This document shows positions 42,702 to 51,287 of a stretch of DNA of 64,000 nt, piece after piece. The first letter of the stretch is position 1; every line of letters starts with the position of its first letter. The position numbers were made by a program, and so were the translations under genes. The notes below the pieces were generated by a model. It worked only from the letters and a program-made list of their open reading frames with translations, made no database searches and was not told the origin of the DNA. This stretch comes from Leptolyngbya sp. FACHB-60 (GTDB lineage Bacteria; Cyanobacteriota; Cyanobacteriia; Phormidesmidales; Phormidesmidaceae): assembly GCF_014695775.1 (NCBI RefSeq), contig NZ_JACJOX010000020.1:124001-188000 (forward strand), given 5' to 3'.

Positions 42702-43727
42702 ATGGGCCCTTTATCTAGGGGCGGGGTGCCCTGGAGCACTACCCACGCCGGGGTGCATCGGCTGCTCAAAGTTCGTCCGCTGTTGCCTCGGGGGGCGACA
42801 GGGTTATTGACGGTATCGGGTGGGCAAGATTCGGTGTGCCTGCTCAAGCTGCTGGTCGATCTGCGGCCCAAGTGGGGCTGGCAACTGCGGGCAGTGCACT
42901 GCGACCACCGCTGGCGACCCGACTCGGCGGCCAACGCCGATTTTGTGCGACAGCTGTGTGAAGGTTGGGACATCCCCTGTGAAGTGGTCACCGCCGATGC
43001 CAACTACCCCACCGAAGCCAAGGCTCGGCAGTGGCGCTACCGAGTATTTGAAGAGTTAGCTAGTCAAGAACGCTGTACCCACGTGGCGACGGGGCACACG
43101 GCGAGCGATCGCACTGAAACCCTGCTCTACAACCTGCTGCGGGGCAGCGGCACCGATGGCCTTCAGGCCCTGGCCTGGCAGCGGCCCCTTTCCAAAGACA
43201 GCCCCATTGCCGTAGTGCGACCTCTGCTGGGGCTGACTCGTCAGCAGACCGGGGAGTTTTGCCGCCAGTTTGAGCTGCCCATCTGGCCAGATGCCACCAA
43301 CCAGGACACCGGCTACGCCCGCAACCGCATTCGCCTAGAGCTGTTGCCCTACCTGCAAGAGCACTTTAACCCTGGGGTAGACGTGACCCTAGCGCATACA
43401 GCTGAGCTGCTCACGGCTGAGGTGGAGTTGCTAGAGGCAATGGCAGGCGAGCTGTATGGGGCATCGGTCTTGCCCCCCGTTGGGGAGGGCGAAGCGTGGA
43501 AAATTCAGCGATCGCCCCTCAAGACCGCGCCCCTGGCCCTTCAGCGGCGGGTGCTGCGGCGGGTGCTCCAGCAAGTGACCCCAGCCCAGGTCAGCTTTGA
43601 GCATGTGGAGAAACTTATCGCCCTACTCGTCGCCCCCCAGGGCAGCCAGAGTGATCCCTTCCCCGGTGGACTTGTTGCCGTGGTAGACAGCGACTGGCTG
43701 GTGCTAAAGCCATCAACGGCGACATGA
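42702..43727 (+). CDS. tilS: tRNA(Ile)-lysidine synthetase
   Basis: It modifies the wobble cytidine of tRNA-Ile(CAU) to lysidine so that it reads AUA. The 341 residues hold the N-type ATP pyrophosphatase domain with the P-loop SGGQDS (residues 39-44), HCDHRWRPDS, ATGHTASDRTETLLYNLLRGSGTDGL and DATNQDTGYARNRIR. A short C-terminal TilS-specific helical part follows. A GTG at 42726 (VPWSTTHAGVHRLL) would match the usual cyanobacterial start better than ATG 42702. Confidence 0.95.
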   Translation: MGPLSRGGVPWSTTHAGVHRLLKVRPLLPRGATGLLTVSGGQDSVCLLKLLVDLRPKWGWQLRAVHCDHRWRPDSAANADFVRQLCEGWDIPCEVVTADANYPTEAKARQWRYRVFEELASQERCTHVATGHTASDRTETLLYNLLRGSGTDGLQALAWQRPLSKDSPIAVVRPLLGLTRQQTGEFCRQFELPIWPDATNQDTGYARNRIRLELLPYLQEHFNPGVDVTLAHTAELLTAEVELLEAMAGELYGASVLPPVGEGEAWKIQRSPLKTAPLALQRRVLRRVLQQVTPAQVSFEHVEKLIALLVAPQGSQSDPFPGGLVAVVDSDWLVLKPSTAT

Positions 43728-43800
43728 GGCCGCAGCATGGGATGGTGTAGGTTCTAGAATGGCAGTAGATCTATTAACCCTTGTCCGTGCGGGCTAACCC

Positions 43801-44799
43801 ATGACCTTACCCCCCGCTCTACGCTATCGCTTGGTACGCCTGCAATCTTTGGGGCGATCGCTCAATCGTCCGACGGTATGGGGCGGTCTTGGCCTGCTGG
43901 GGTTGCTAGCCGTGGCCGTGCCTCAGTACTCGCGCCACCCCGAGTGGCGCAGTCAATACAACCCAACAGTTGACAGTGCCGCCGTAAACCCCGACACCAA
44001 CCTGGGCAATTTATCTAGCGACGATTTGGCCGACCTGGCCGAAATTGACAATCTGGCCGTGCTGCTTGACCAGATTCAGCCCACCACGGCTACTGCTTTA
44101 GAGGAGGCGGCGCGATCGCCCAATACTGACCCGCTGGCGCTGCCCACCGCTACAGAAGAGCAGCAACCCCCCACTAGCCCCTTCGCCAACTATTTAGAGC
44201 GCAGCCGTTTTCGGTTTAGCACCTCGGCTAGCGGGAGCGAAGCCGATTCCCCAAACGCTACTCAATCGCTTGGCCCATCGTCGGCCGATCCTGCGATGCG
44301 TTCTGGCGAGGGCGCACAACCCAGTGCGCTGCAACAAGCGCTCAACCAGCGATCCAGCGCCAGTACCGCTCCGCCATCTGAAGTAACGTCCGCAGAGCGC
44401 ACTCCGGTGACAGAGGCCACCCCTACCGACAATCTAACGCCCTCCCCCTGGATGGTTGAAGGCAGCCTGCCTGGAGTAGACCAGCGGTTTATTCGCACCA
44501 CCCCACAAATGTCGCCACCGCCGGGCACGACAGGCTACACATTGCCGCCAGCGCTAGCGCCTAGTCCATCAGTAGTAGCTCCAGTGGCCCCAGCAACGCT
44601 CAACTTAGACTTTGGGACTCCAACTGCCGCACCGTCTGCGGGGGTAACAGCGCAGCCTCCGACTGGCATCCCCAGCAATACTCCTAGCTCACCTCCTCAG
44701 CCAGAGCCTGCCCCCTTCTCAGCCCCAAGGCCACCGGGCGTTTACACCGGCAACGGCTATATCAACACGTTCTCAGACCCAAGCGGGCCAGTAGATTAG
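43801..44799 (+). CDS. anchored Pro/Ser/Thr-rich hypothetical protein
   Basis: The 332-residue protein has a basic N-terminus, one membrane segment (VWGGLGLLGLLAVAVPQY, near residue 26-43) and a long Pro/Ser/Ala-rich stalk. It ends in PPGVYTGNGYINTFSDPSGP. Short Gly-Asn-Thr-Phe-Ser tails of this kind recur in cyanobacterial membrane-anchored proteins. No catalytic domain is visible. A periplasmic spacer or envelope role is a guess. Confidence 0.72.
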   Translation: MTLPPALRYRLVRLQSLGRSLNRPTVWGGLGLLGLLAVAVPQYSRHPEWRSQYNPTVDSAAVNPDTNLGNLSSDDLADLAEIDNLAVLLDQIQPTTATALEEAARSPNTDPLALPTATEEQQPPTSPFANYLERSRFRFSTSASGSEADSPNATQSLGPSSADPAMRSGEGAQPSALQQALNQRSSASTAPPSEVTSAERTPVTEATPTDNLTPSPWMVEGSLPGVDQRFIRTTPQMSPPPGTTGYTLPPALAPSPSVVAPVAPATLNLDFGTPTAAPSAGVTAQPPTGIPSNTPSSPPQPEPAPFSAPRPPGVYTGNGYINTFSDPSGPVD

Positions 44800-44900
44800 G
44801 CAAAAATACAACCCTTCTCAATCCTGAATTTGAGCTGATCGGTGTGCGTTTGACCGTCGAAACATATGCCGAGGCCTGCCGGCATGACTCTTCGTTTTCC

Positions 44901-44943
44901 AAAACAAAAAGAGGATGACTAGGCTTTCTACCTGGTCATCCTC
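44901..44943 (-). terminator. rho-independent terminator of the DUF6679 gene
   Basis: The 13-bp stem GAGGATGACTAGG/CCTGGTCATCCTC has one wobble. On the minus strand it is followed by TTTTTGTTTT. It lies 26 bases after the gene's stop. Confidence 0.8.
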
Positions 44944-44969
44944 CAAGGATTCTGATAAATGTGGTGGAT

Positions 44970-45281
44970 CTAGTCAGCGCTCGACTCTGGATAGGGGTCG
45001 CTCAGCTGCTCAGTCTCGGGGCAATCGTCAGAGACATTGATCTCAACATCGCCTCGGGGGACGGCGGCGAGGCGCTTGGTGACTGCGCCAATGCTCTCTA
45101 GGCGCACCATTTCTTCCCAAGAGCAGATCTCGTCTTCTTCCTCAGTTTCGTAGCGAAAGGTGACCAAGTCGCCTTCGATATCCAAAATCTTCGCCCGCTC
45201 AATCCAACGCTGTTGATCCCGTAGAAAAATCCACACATCTTGACCATCACAACAGAGTTGATAGATCTTGCGGTGTAGCAT
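44970..45281 (-). CDS. DUF6679 family cyanobacterial protein
   Basis: About 103 residues make a small beta-rich protein with the near-invariant start MLHRKIYQLCCDGQDVWIFL and DEICSWEEMVRLESIGAV. These match an uncharacterised family that I know only from cyanobacteria (DUF6679). AAGGAG lies nine bases before ATG 45281, which is preferred to the longer frame from 45317. The C-terminal tail is acidic and probably disordered. Function unknown. Confidence 0.85.
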   Translation of the reverse strand: MLHRKIYQLCCDGQDVWIFLRDQQRWIERAKILDIEGDLVTFRYETEEEDEICSWEEMVRLESIGAVTKRLAAVPRGDVEINVSDDCPETEQLSDPYPESSAD

Positions 45282-45627
45282 AGTCGCGGCTCCTTCACAG
45301 GTAACATCAACGCTCATATCGCTTCGCTAACGGAGGGGAGCGTTCACCCAGCTGAAACGAGGTTGGCCTACATCGCTGGCTTTGCCTAGCCCCGTGGTTG
45401 TGCCCTCGCTCTAGCTAAATTACGCGTCAGCAGTCTGGGTAGATGACCAGTAGCTACAGGTCGTAGCTCATCCTAATTCTGTACCTTAACATTCCCCGCG
45501 TGATTCATTCTTCTCATATCAGTGAAGCGGAGACATGTAGTGTAACAAGCCTACGTTCGCTTGGCCACAACACCCTGAGGGCAAGCGCTATAGTGAGAAA
45601 CTAGCCCTGTTCTCGTGTCTTGCCCCT
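45282..45627. other. divergent gap between the DUF6679 and creatininase genes
   Basis: These 346 bases hold the start regions of both genes. I see no convincing promoter, repeat or small gene. Confidence 0.35.
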
Positions 45628-46377
45628 ATGCTGCTGCACCTCTGCACCTGGCCCGAAGTTGAGGCTTACCTCACTCAGTCGTCAGGCATTATTTTGCCAA
45701 TTGGCTCTACAGAACAGCACGGCCCCACCGGCCTGATCGGCACCGACGCTATTTGCGCCGAAGTGGTGGCCAAGGGTGTTGGCGAGGCCGCCAATGCTCT
45801 GGTTGGCCCCACCATTAATGTGGGTATGGCGCTGCACCACACGGCATTCCCTGGCTCTATGACCCTGCGCCCCAGCACGATGATTGCCGTCATTCAGGAC
45901 TACCTTACGCCCCTGGTGCGCCACGGCTTTACCCGGTTCTTTTTCGTCAATGGCCACGGCGGCAATATTGCCACGCTGAAGGCGGCTTTTGCCGAAGCCT
46001 ACACTGCCCTAGCTCATGACCACATTCCCAATGCTGAGCGGGTGCGCTGCAAGACGGCCAACTGGTTTATGGCGCGATCGGTCTACACCCTGGCCAAGGA
46101 ACTCTATGGTGACCAAGAAGGCTCTCACGCGACGCCTAGCGAGGTGGCTCTGACTCAGTACGCCTATCCCGATTTCATTAAGCAGGCTCTGCTGGAGCCG
46201 CAGGTGGCTCCGTCGGGCCATGCGATCTACAGCCCTACGGATTTTCGGCAGCGCTACCCCGATGGCCGCATGGGGTCGAACCCGGCACTGGCCACCCCCG
46301 AGCATGGGCAGCAGCTCTATGAGGCAGCGGTGAAAGAACTCACCAGCGACTATCTAGCGTTTTTGGCGGCAGAGTAA
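45628..46377 (+). CDS. creatininase family amidohydrolase
   Basis: The 249-residue protein has the metal-binding motifs of the creatininase/FAPy-deformylase family: GSTEQHGPTGLIGTDA near residue 26, ALHHTAFPGSMTL, NGHGGN near residue 110 and EGSHATPSEVALTQY with its late acidic ligand. Members hydrolyse creatinine, formamidopyrimidines in riboflavin/F420 pathways, or peptides such as mycofactocin precursor. The substrate cannot be assigned here. It precedes the accessory island. Confidence 0.9.
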   Translation: MLLHLCTWPEVEAYLTQSSGIILPIGSTEQHGPTGLIGTDAICAEVVAKGVGEAANALVGPTINVGMALHHTAFPGSMTLRPSTMIAVIQDYLTPLVRHGFTRFFFVNGHGGNIATLKAAFAEAYTALAHDHIPNAERVRCKTANWFMARSVYTLAKELYGDQEGSHATPSEVALTQYAYPDFIKQALLEPQVAPSGHAIYSPTDFRQRYPDGRMGSNPALATPEHGQQLYEAAVKELTSDYLAFLAAE

Positions 46378-46395
46378 ACGTCTATACGCCTCTAC

Positions 46396-46698
46396 ATGAC
46401 TGACACCGTCAACTCTTTGAATGGCATCCCTATCCGTCTGCCTGACGAGCGGTGGCAACATATTATTCAACGTCATGCCGATATTGCCGATCGGAAAGAC
46501 TTGATTCTACGAGCGATCGCAGCACCAGAGCGTTTGCTAGCAGGCAACGAGGGGGCGCTGATGGCTGTTCAAACGCTAGAGCTTGGCAAGTGGCTGGTAG
46601 TCATCTATAAAGAAACGCAGCAGGACGGCTTTGTGGTAACCGCGTTCTCAACCCGTAAGGCGAATTCACTCAACCGGAGACAGCAGCTATGGCCATAG
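46396..46698 (+). CDS. PBECR-like nuclease-fold small protein, putative toxin
   Basis: The 100-residue protein contains LPDERWQHIIQRHADI, a Pro-Glu-Arg-Leu-Leu segment and KWLVVIYKETQQDGFVVTAF. This layout matches small cyanobacterial proteins placed in the PBECR (phage Barnase-EndoU-ColicinE5/RelE-like) nuclease group. It overlaps the next gene by ten bases, the arrangement typical of toxin-antitoxin pairs. Toxicity is inferred. Confidence 0.65.
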   Translation: MTDTVNSLNGIPIRLPDERWQHIIQRHADIADRKDLILRAIAAPERLLAGNEGALMAVQTLELGKWLVVIYKETQQDGFVVTAFSTRKANSLNRRQQLWP

Positions 46699-46931
46699 CC
46701 AACTATCAAGAAGCTCAGAGCTATCTTAAGTTTCTGCCTCTGCTGCATGATTTGCCGAAACAGCCCTTCTTCATCGTTTACGATTCAGAAGCTGACGTAC
46801 TCTACATTGACTTCAACAATCCGCCTCAATCTGCGGAGGATAGCGAAATCACTGACGACGATATTGTCATTCGTTACAACGATGCTGATGCGATTGTCGG
46901 CTTAACCATTCTCAATGCCAGTCAACGCTAG
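46689..46931 (+). CDS. DUF2283 domain protein, putative partner or antitoxin
   Basis: The 80-residue protein has the DUF2283 signature VYDSEADVLYIDF, then an acidic stretch and DIVIRYNDADAIVGLTILNAS. DUF2283 proteins often sit next to small nuclease-like or DUF4258 genes. The ten-base overlap with the upstream gene implies coupled translation. A neutralising role is a hypothesis. Confidence 0.8.
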   Translation: MAIANYQEAQSYLKFLPLLHDLPKQPFFIVYDSEADVLYIDFNNPPQSAEDSEITDDDIVIRYNDADAIVGLTILNASQR

Positions 46932-46991
46932 CGCGGCTGATTCATTCAACCGCATTGCTATAACAGCGGCTTGACTTGCCATAACCACTCG

Positions 46992-47160
46992 ACGACATAG
47001 CATTGTAGCGGGGTGATATAGCTTATCCACCCGGTGATATGGCATTGCAGGGCAGTGACATAACGATGCAGGGCGATGATATGTCAATACCACTAGATGA
47101 CATGGCATTGCAGGCGGTGGATCTAGCGAAACCAGCCGTTGCAATGGCATTACCATAGGG
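46992..47160. repeat. eight degenerate 21-bp tandem repeats upstream of the ATPase gene
   Basis: The motif G-A-(C/T)-A-T-(A/G)-G-C starts at 46994, 47015, 47036, 47057, 47078, 47099, 47120 and 47141, an exact 21-base period. The better-conserved units share GATATGGCATTGCAGGGC. The array ends about 25 bases before the ATPase start. Confidence 0.85.
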
Positions 47161-47184
47161 GCTAGCCCTGTTTCGGCCCCGGCA

Positions 47185-48518
47185 ATGCCCAGCGACTTTG
47201 AGATTCTGCGCAGCATTTACAACGCTTTCGACCCCTTTGAGCCGCTGCTCCCAGGCGACCCGGTGTATGTCAATTGCAGTGCGGTGCGGGGCGAAGAAAA
47301 TATTTTGGTGGATGTGGGGCGGCAGATTACTTACAGCGATCGCATCACTCACCAGCTCTACACCGGCCATCGGGGCGCAGGCAAATCGACCGAGCTGCTG
47401 CGGCTCAAGGAAGCCTTAGAACAAGACGGCTACCGTGTGTCGTCTATTTTGCCGCCGAAGAGGCTGACATTGACCCTGAAGACGCGCAGTATACCGACAT
47501 TCTGCTGGCCTGCACCCGCAACCTACTGGCAGATTTGCAGGGCGATCAGAAACCGATTCAGCAGTGGTTAAAGTCGCGCAAGACTGAGCTAGTGGATGCC
47601 ATGCAGAGCGAGGTCGGTTTCGACAGCATTGACGCCGAGGTGCCCTTTAGCAAGCTCACCACCACGCTTAAGGTCAGCCCCACCGCCCGCGCCCAAATTC
47701 GCAAAATTGTGGAGCCGCATACGCCCTCGCTGATTGAGGCGCTGAATACGTTTATTAAAGAGGCGATTGCCCAAACGCCCCAGCAAACGACCCACAAGCT
47801 GGTGCTTATCGTTGATAGTCTCGACCGTATTCCATCCATTTTGCGAGAAAACGAACCTAGCAACCATGAGCAGATTTTTGTCGATCGCAGCGAACAGCTC
47901 AAAATGCTGGATTGCCATATTATCTACACCGTGCCGATTTCGCTGGTGTATTCGGGCCGTGCCCCTGACCTGCGCGACATTTACGATGCCGAAATTCAGG
48001 TATTGCCGATGGTGATGGTGCGCGACCAGGCGGGCCAGGTGTGCGAACCGGGGCTAGCCATTATGCGCGAGCTGGTGCGCCAGCGGGTGTTTCACGCCGA
48101 GTCGGTGAGCCCTGAGGCTCAACTAGTGGGTGACATCTTTGACGATGGCGAAACTCTCGACCAGCTTTGCCTGATGAGCGGCGGCCACATGCGCAACCTG
48201 ATGCTGATGGCTCAGGAGGCGATTAAGCAGACGACGGCGCTGCCCATTGGCAAAAAGGCGGTGCGCTTGGCCATTACCAAGGCCCGAAACACCTACCGCA
48301 ATGCGGTGTACGACAACCAATGGGGGCTACTGGCCAAGGTGTGGCAAACCAAAGAGATTTTGAACGACGAAGCCCACCGCGACCTGCTGTTTAACCGCTG
48401 CATTTTGGAGTATCGCTACATTGATGGCGATGGCGAAATTGTCTGCTGGCGGGATGTGCACCCCCTGCTGCGCAGCGTGAAGGAGTTTCAGGCAGCGTTA
48501 GATAAACTAGAAACATAG
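47185..48518 (+). pseudogene. P-loop ATPase interrupted by a one-base frameshift
   Basis: Residues 1-85 read in one frame (MPSDFEILRSIYNAFDPFEP, EENILVDVGRQI, Walker A GHRGAGKSTEL). The rest continues in the -1 frame (VVYFAAEEADIDPED, IYTVPISLVYSGRAPD, Walker B LVLIVDSLDRI, GGHMRNLMLMAQEA). The join lies at 47437-47441, consistent with loss of a single base. With the frame restored it would be about 444 residues, the normal size of this KAP/STAND-like ATPase family. It may be a true mutation, programmed slippage or a sequencing error. It is followed by a MITE-like element and the TPR gene, its likely partner. Confidence 0.8.
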
Positions 48519-48646
48519 GTAGGGCGGGCACTGCCCACCAACGTCTCGGCAGTGCCATGAATCCTGGGACGCGTCATTGTTATTTGATAGACCGAAGGAA
48601 CCTTGGCAAAGCTGCATATGTTAATGGTGGGCAGTGCCCACCCTAC
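48519..48646. mobile_element. MITE-like element with GTAGGG...CCCTAC inverted ends, copy 2
   Basis: The left palindrome GTAGGGCGGGCACTGCCCAC (48519-48538, then C) and an inverted right copy (48626-48646) enclose 86 non-coding bases. The left end starts directly after the TAG stop of the ATPase gene, and the right end is 22 bases before the TPR gene. Confidence 0.6.
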
Positions 48647-48668
48647 GCTCTCGACGAAGTAGCGCTCT

Positions 48669-50516
48669 ATGGCAAAACCCGAGCTAACGGAATGGGACGA
48701 AGACCTCACGGCATCGCCGGATGAGGAATACGACGCGCTGGTGCGGGCAATTCATTGGGCGAAGGGATTTGGCCTGCTGTTCGTGCAGTGCTCACCTGCC
48801 GAGGGAGAGCGGTTGATTGAGCGGGTGCGCGACGACATTACCGACAAAACTATAGATGTGCTGCGCCTAGAGGGCGAAATTGACGACCTCTACGAAACGG
48901 TCGCTGCGCTGCCCGAAGTTGATAAGGCCAACGTGCTGTTTATTACTGGGCTAGAGAAGTCGCTGGCGCCCTACATCAAACCGGGCTACGGCAGCGAGGG
49001 CGACTACTACGCCAAAGACACCGTGCCAAAGATTCTTGGCAAGCTGAACTTGCAGCGCGAGAAGTTTCGAGAAACGCTAAAGCTGTGCTTTGTGTTTTTA
49101 GTGCCGCCCTACGCGATGAAATACTTAATTCGCCGTGCGGCGGATTTCTTCGACTGGCGATCGGGCGTATGGGAGTTTGCAGTACCTCAAGAGCAATTAC
49201 AGCAGGAAGCAAAACAGCTTCTTCAAGATAATGATGTTAAGAAATGTCTGAGTTTAACTCCCCTTCAGCAACGTGAACGTTTTTGGAAAATTGAAGACAT
49301 TCTTGCAGAAGCTAGTCAATCCAGCGAAGAGAGTAGCGAACTCCGACGGGAACAAGCAAGGCTATTACATGCCGGTCAAAATTATGAATCAGCTGTCGAC
49401 TATTGTGAGGCCGCTCTAGCAATTAAACCTGATTACCCTGAAGCATTTTGGAGTAAAGGAAATGCGCTGGGTCGATTAGGCCACTATGAGGAGGCGATCA
49501 GTTGCTATGAAACTGCTTTATCAATTAAGTCTGATTACTCCCAAGCGCTTCACAACAAAGGTGCGATGCTAGCAAGATTAGGTCGCCATGAGGAAGCTAT
49601 CGTCAATTATGATGCAGCTTTAGCAATTAAACCTGACTATAAAAATGCGTTTTACAGCAAAGACGTTGCATTAACATACTTAGCACGCTATGAGGAGATG
49701 ATAGCCAATTATGAAACGGCCTTAAAATTTTATCTTAATGATCATGAATTGCTCAATAGACAAGGAGCAATGCTGTTTCAATTGAGACGTTACGAGGAAG
49801 CGGTTGTCAGCTATGACGCTGCTCTAGTAATAAATCCTAATAACTATGGAATACTCAGTATTAGAGGAATGTTGTTGTCTAATCTAGGTCACTATGAGGC
49901 AGCAATCGTCAGCTATGACGCTGCCCTAGCACTCAACCCTAACTTTCATAATGCGTTTTACTATAAAGCGATTGCACTGGATAGCTTGGGCCGCTATGAG
50001 GAAGCGATCGCCTGCTATGACGCCGCCTTGGCGATTAAACCCGACGATCACCAAGCGCTCATCAACAAAGGGTATGCACTGGATAACTTGAGCCGCTACG
50101 AGGAAGCGCTCGCCTGCTATGACGCCGCCCTAAACATCAAACCCAACAAGTACGAAGTGCTCTACAACAAAGGGGTTGCGCTGCGTAAATTGGGTCGCTA
50201 TGAGGAAGCGATTGCCTACTATGATGCCGCCCTGGACATCAAACCCTACTTTCACGAAGCGCTCTATAACAAAGGGGTTGTGCTGGATGACTTGGGCCGC
50301 TATGAGGAGGCAATCGCCTGCTATGACGCCGCCCTGGACATCAAACCCAACAAGCACAAAGTGCTCTACAACAAAGGGGTTGCGCTGCGTAAATTGGGCC
50401 GCTATGAGGAGGCAATTACTTGCCTTGAAGCCGCTTTGGCCGTCAAGCCTGGCTACCAACTAGCGGTAGACAACAAGGAAGAGGCGCTAGAAAAACTGGC
50501 GGATGCTTCTCACTAA
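48669..50516 (+). CDS. TPR protein with N-terminal ATPase-partner domain
   Basis: The 615-residue soluble protein has two parts. Residues 1-180 (MAKPELTEWDEDLTASPDEE, GFGLLFVQCSPAEGERLIER, ILGKLNLQREKF, RRAADFFDWRSGVWEF) form a P-loop-like domain that I recall beside the ATPase family above in cyanobacterial genomes. Residues 235-612 are about eleven TPR units of 34 residues. The last five are almost identical in DNA, showing recent repeat expansion. The middle TPR section is more A+T-rich than the ends. A sensor or effector scaffold working with the ATPase is inferred. Confidence 0.83.
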   Translation: MAKPELTEWDEDLTASPDEEYDALVRAIHWAKGFGLLFVQCSPAEGERLIERVRDDITDKTIDVLRLEGEIDDLYETVAALPEVDKANVLFITGLEKSLAPYIKPGYGSEGDYYAKDTVPKILGKLNLQREKFRETLKLCFVFLVPPYAMKYLIRRAADFFDWRSGVWEFAVPQEQLQQEAKQLLQDNDVKKCLSLTPLQQRERFWKIEDILAEASQSSEESSELRREQARLLHAGQNYESAVDYCEAALAIKPDYPEAFWSKGNALGRLGHYEEAISCYETALSIKSDYSQALHNKGAMLARLGRHEEAIVNYDAALAIKPDYKNAFYSKDVALTYLARYEEMIANYETALKFYLNDHELLNRQGAMLFQLRRYEEAVVSYDAALVINPNNYGILSIRGMLLSNLGHYEAAIVSYDAALALNPNFHNAFYYKAIALDSLGRYEEAIACYDAALAIKPDDHQALINKGYALDNLSRYEEALACYDAALNIKPNKYEVLYNKGVALRKLGRYEEAIAYYDAALDIKPYFHEALYNKGVVLDDLGRYEEAIACYDAALDIKPNKHKVLYNKGVALRKLGRYEEAITCLEAALAVKPGYQLAVDNKEEALEKLADASH

Positions 50517-50586
50517 TACAAATTAATAACGCTAATGAAAATCTAGTATTTCTCAGGAATAAATACCCTGGCTATTGAGCTAAACC

Positions 50587-50739
50587 GCACAATTAGTCGC
50601 CACAACCGACGACCTCATTCTCGACATGTACGTCGGCGAAGTGCCTCAACTCAAGGCTTGATATAAAGGCGAAACCATCGACGCACTAATGGCCAACGTT
50701 CGAAAAGTCATCGAGATGTGCATCAAAGAACTCAATTGA
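50587..50739 (+). pseudogene. HicB-like antitoxin remnant with in-frame stop
   Basis: The frame reads LILDMYVGEVPQLKA, then TGA (50659-50661), then YKGETIDALMANVRKVIEMC and a stop at 50737-50739. The pattern is that of HicB-type antitoxins (E-V-P-x-L, G-E-T-x-x-x-A-x-x-N). The TGA probably replaces a Trp codon. No start codon and no HicA toxin are adjacent. Confidence 0.6.
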
Positions 50740-50858
50740 GCTTCTCTGTGATAAGTCGTAATGCACAGTGGGAATCTTACACATAAGCCCGTGGCGCAAA
50801 CAACGCGCCGCATCCGCCCAGCTTTCCACTATTCCTAACTCTTAAACAGGAGTGCATT

Positions 50859-51218
50859 ATGCCCATTACTGACACTAGCCGCCGCCTGCGGCCCGCTATT
50901 CTCGACAAAGATATCGACTCCCTCCACGGTCTTGGCACGATTCCCACCTACAGCACCGTCCGCGCCGCAGCCACCCCCGACGCATTGCAGCTTGCCCACG
51001 CCAAAATGCGCGCCATGCAGCAGACCGAAACCGAAAAGCTCGCGATCGCCAAAGCCGCCACCGACGCCGCCCGCGTCGCCGAGTGGGAATTTCACAACGC
51101 CGTGCTGGCTATGAAAGAGTGCGTGCGCGGCCAGTTCGGCTCCGACAGCAACGAAGCCCAGGCGATCGGCCTAAAGAAAAAGTCTGAGCGCAAACGCCCC
51201 AAGCGCCAGGCTGCCTAA
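50859..51218 (+). CDS. small conserved cyanobacterial hypothetical protein
   Basis: The 119-residue helical protein has the conserved middle KMRAMQQTE...AEWEFHNAVLAMKECV and the tail QFGSDSNEAQAIGLKKKSE with a basic end. I recall the family only from filamentous and Leptolyngbya-type cyanobacteria, where it can be multicopy. No function is known. AGGAG lies before the start and a strong terminator follows. Confidence 0.8.
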   Translation: MPITDTSRRLRPAILDKDIDSLHGLGTIPTYSTVRAAATPDALQLAHAKMRAMQQTETEKLAIAKAATDAARVAEWEFHNAVLAMKECVRGQFGSDSNEAQAIGLKKKSERKRPKRQAA

Positions 51219-51242
51219 CTATAAATTTCCTCCTGATGCTCG

Positions 51243-51272
51243 AACGCCCCAGATACCGCTGGGGCGTTTTTT
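51243..51272 (+). terminator. rho-independent terminator after the small hypothetical gene
   Basis: A perfect 10-bp stem AACGCCCCAG/CTGGGGCGTT with a six-base loop, then TTTT, 25 bases after the stop. Confidence 0.92.
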
Positions 51273-51287
51273 GTGGGCGTCCTCGGG

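Noticed and set aside
46992-47160. CRISPR array
   Set aside because: The units are directly adjacent with no unique spacers, and there are no cas genes.
46902-47216. Minus-strand frame through the 21-bp repeat array
   Set aside because: Open only because the repeat period is a multiple of three. The product is a low-complexity Cys/His/Pro string with no start signals.
47274-47438. N-terminal part of the long second-frame reading of the ATPase
   Set aside because: In this stretch the family sequence, including Walker A, lies in the other frame. Only the part after about 47439 is genuine.
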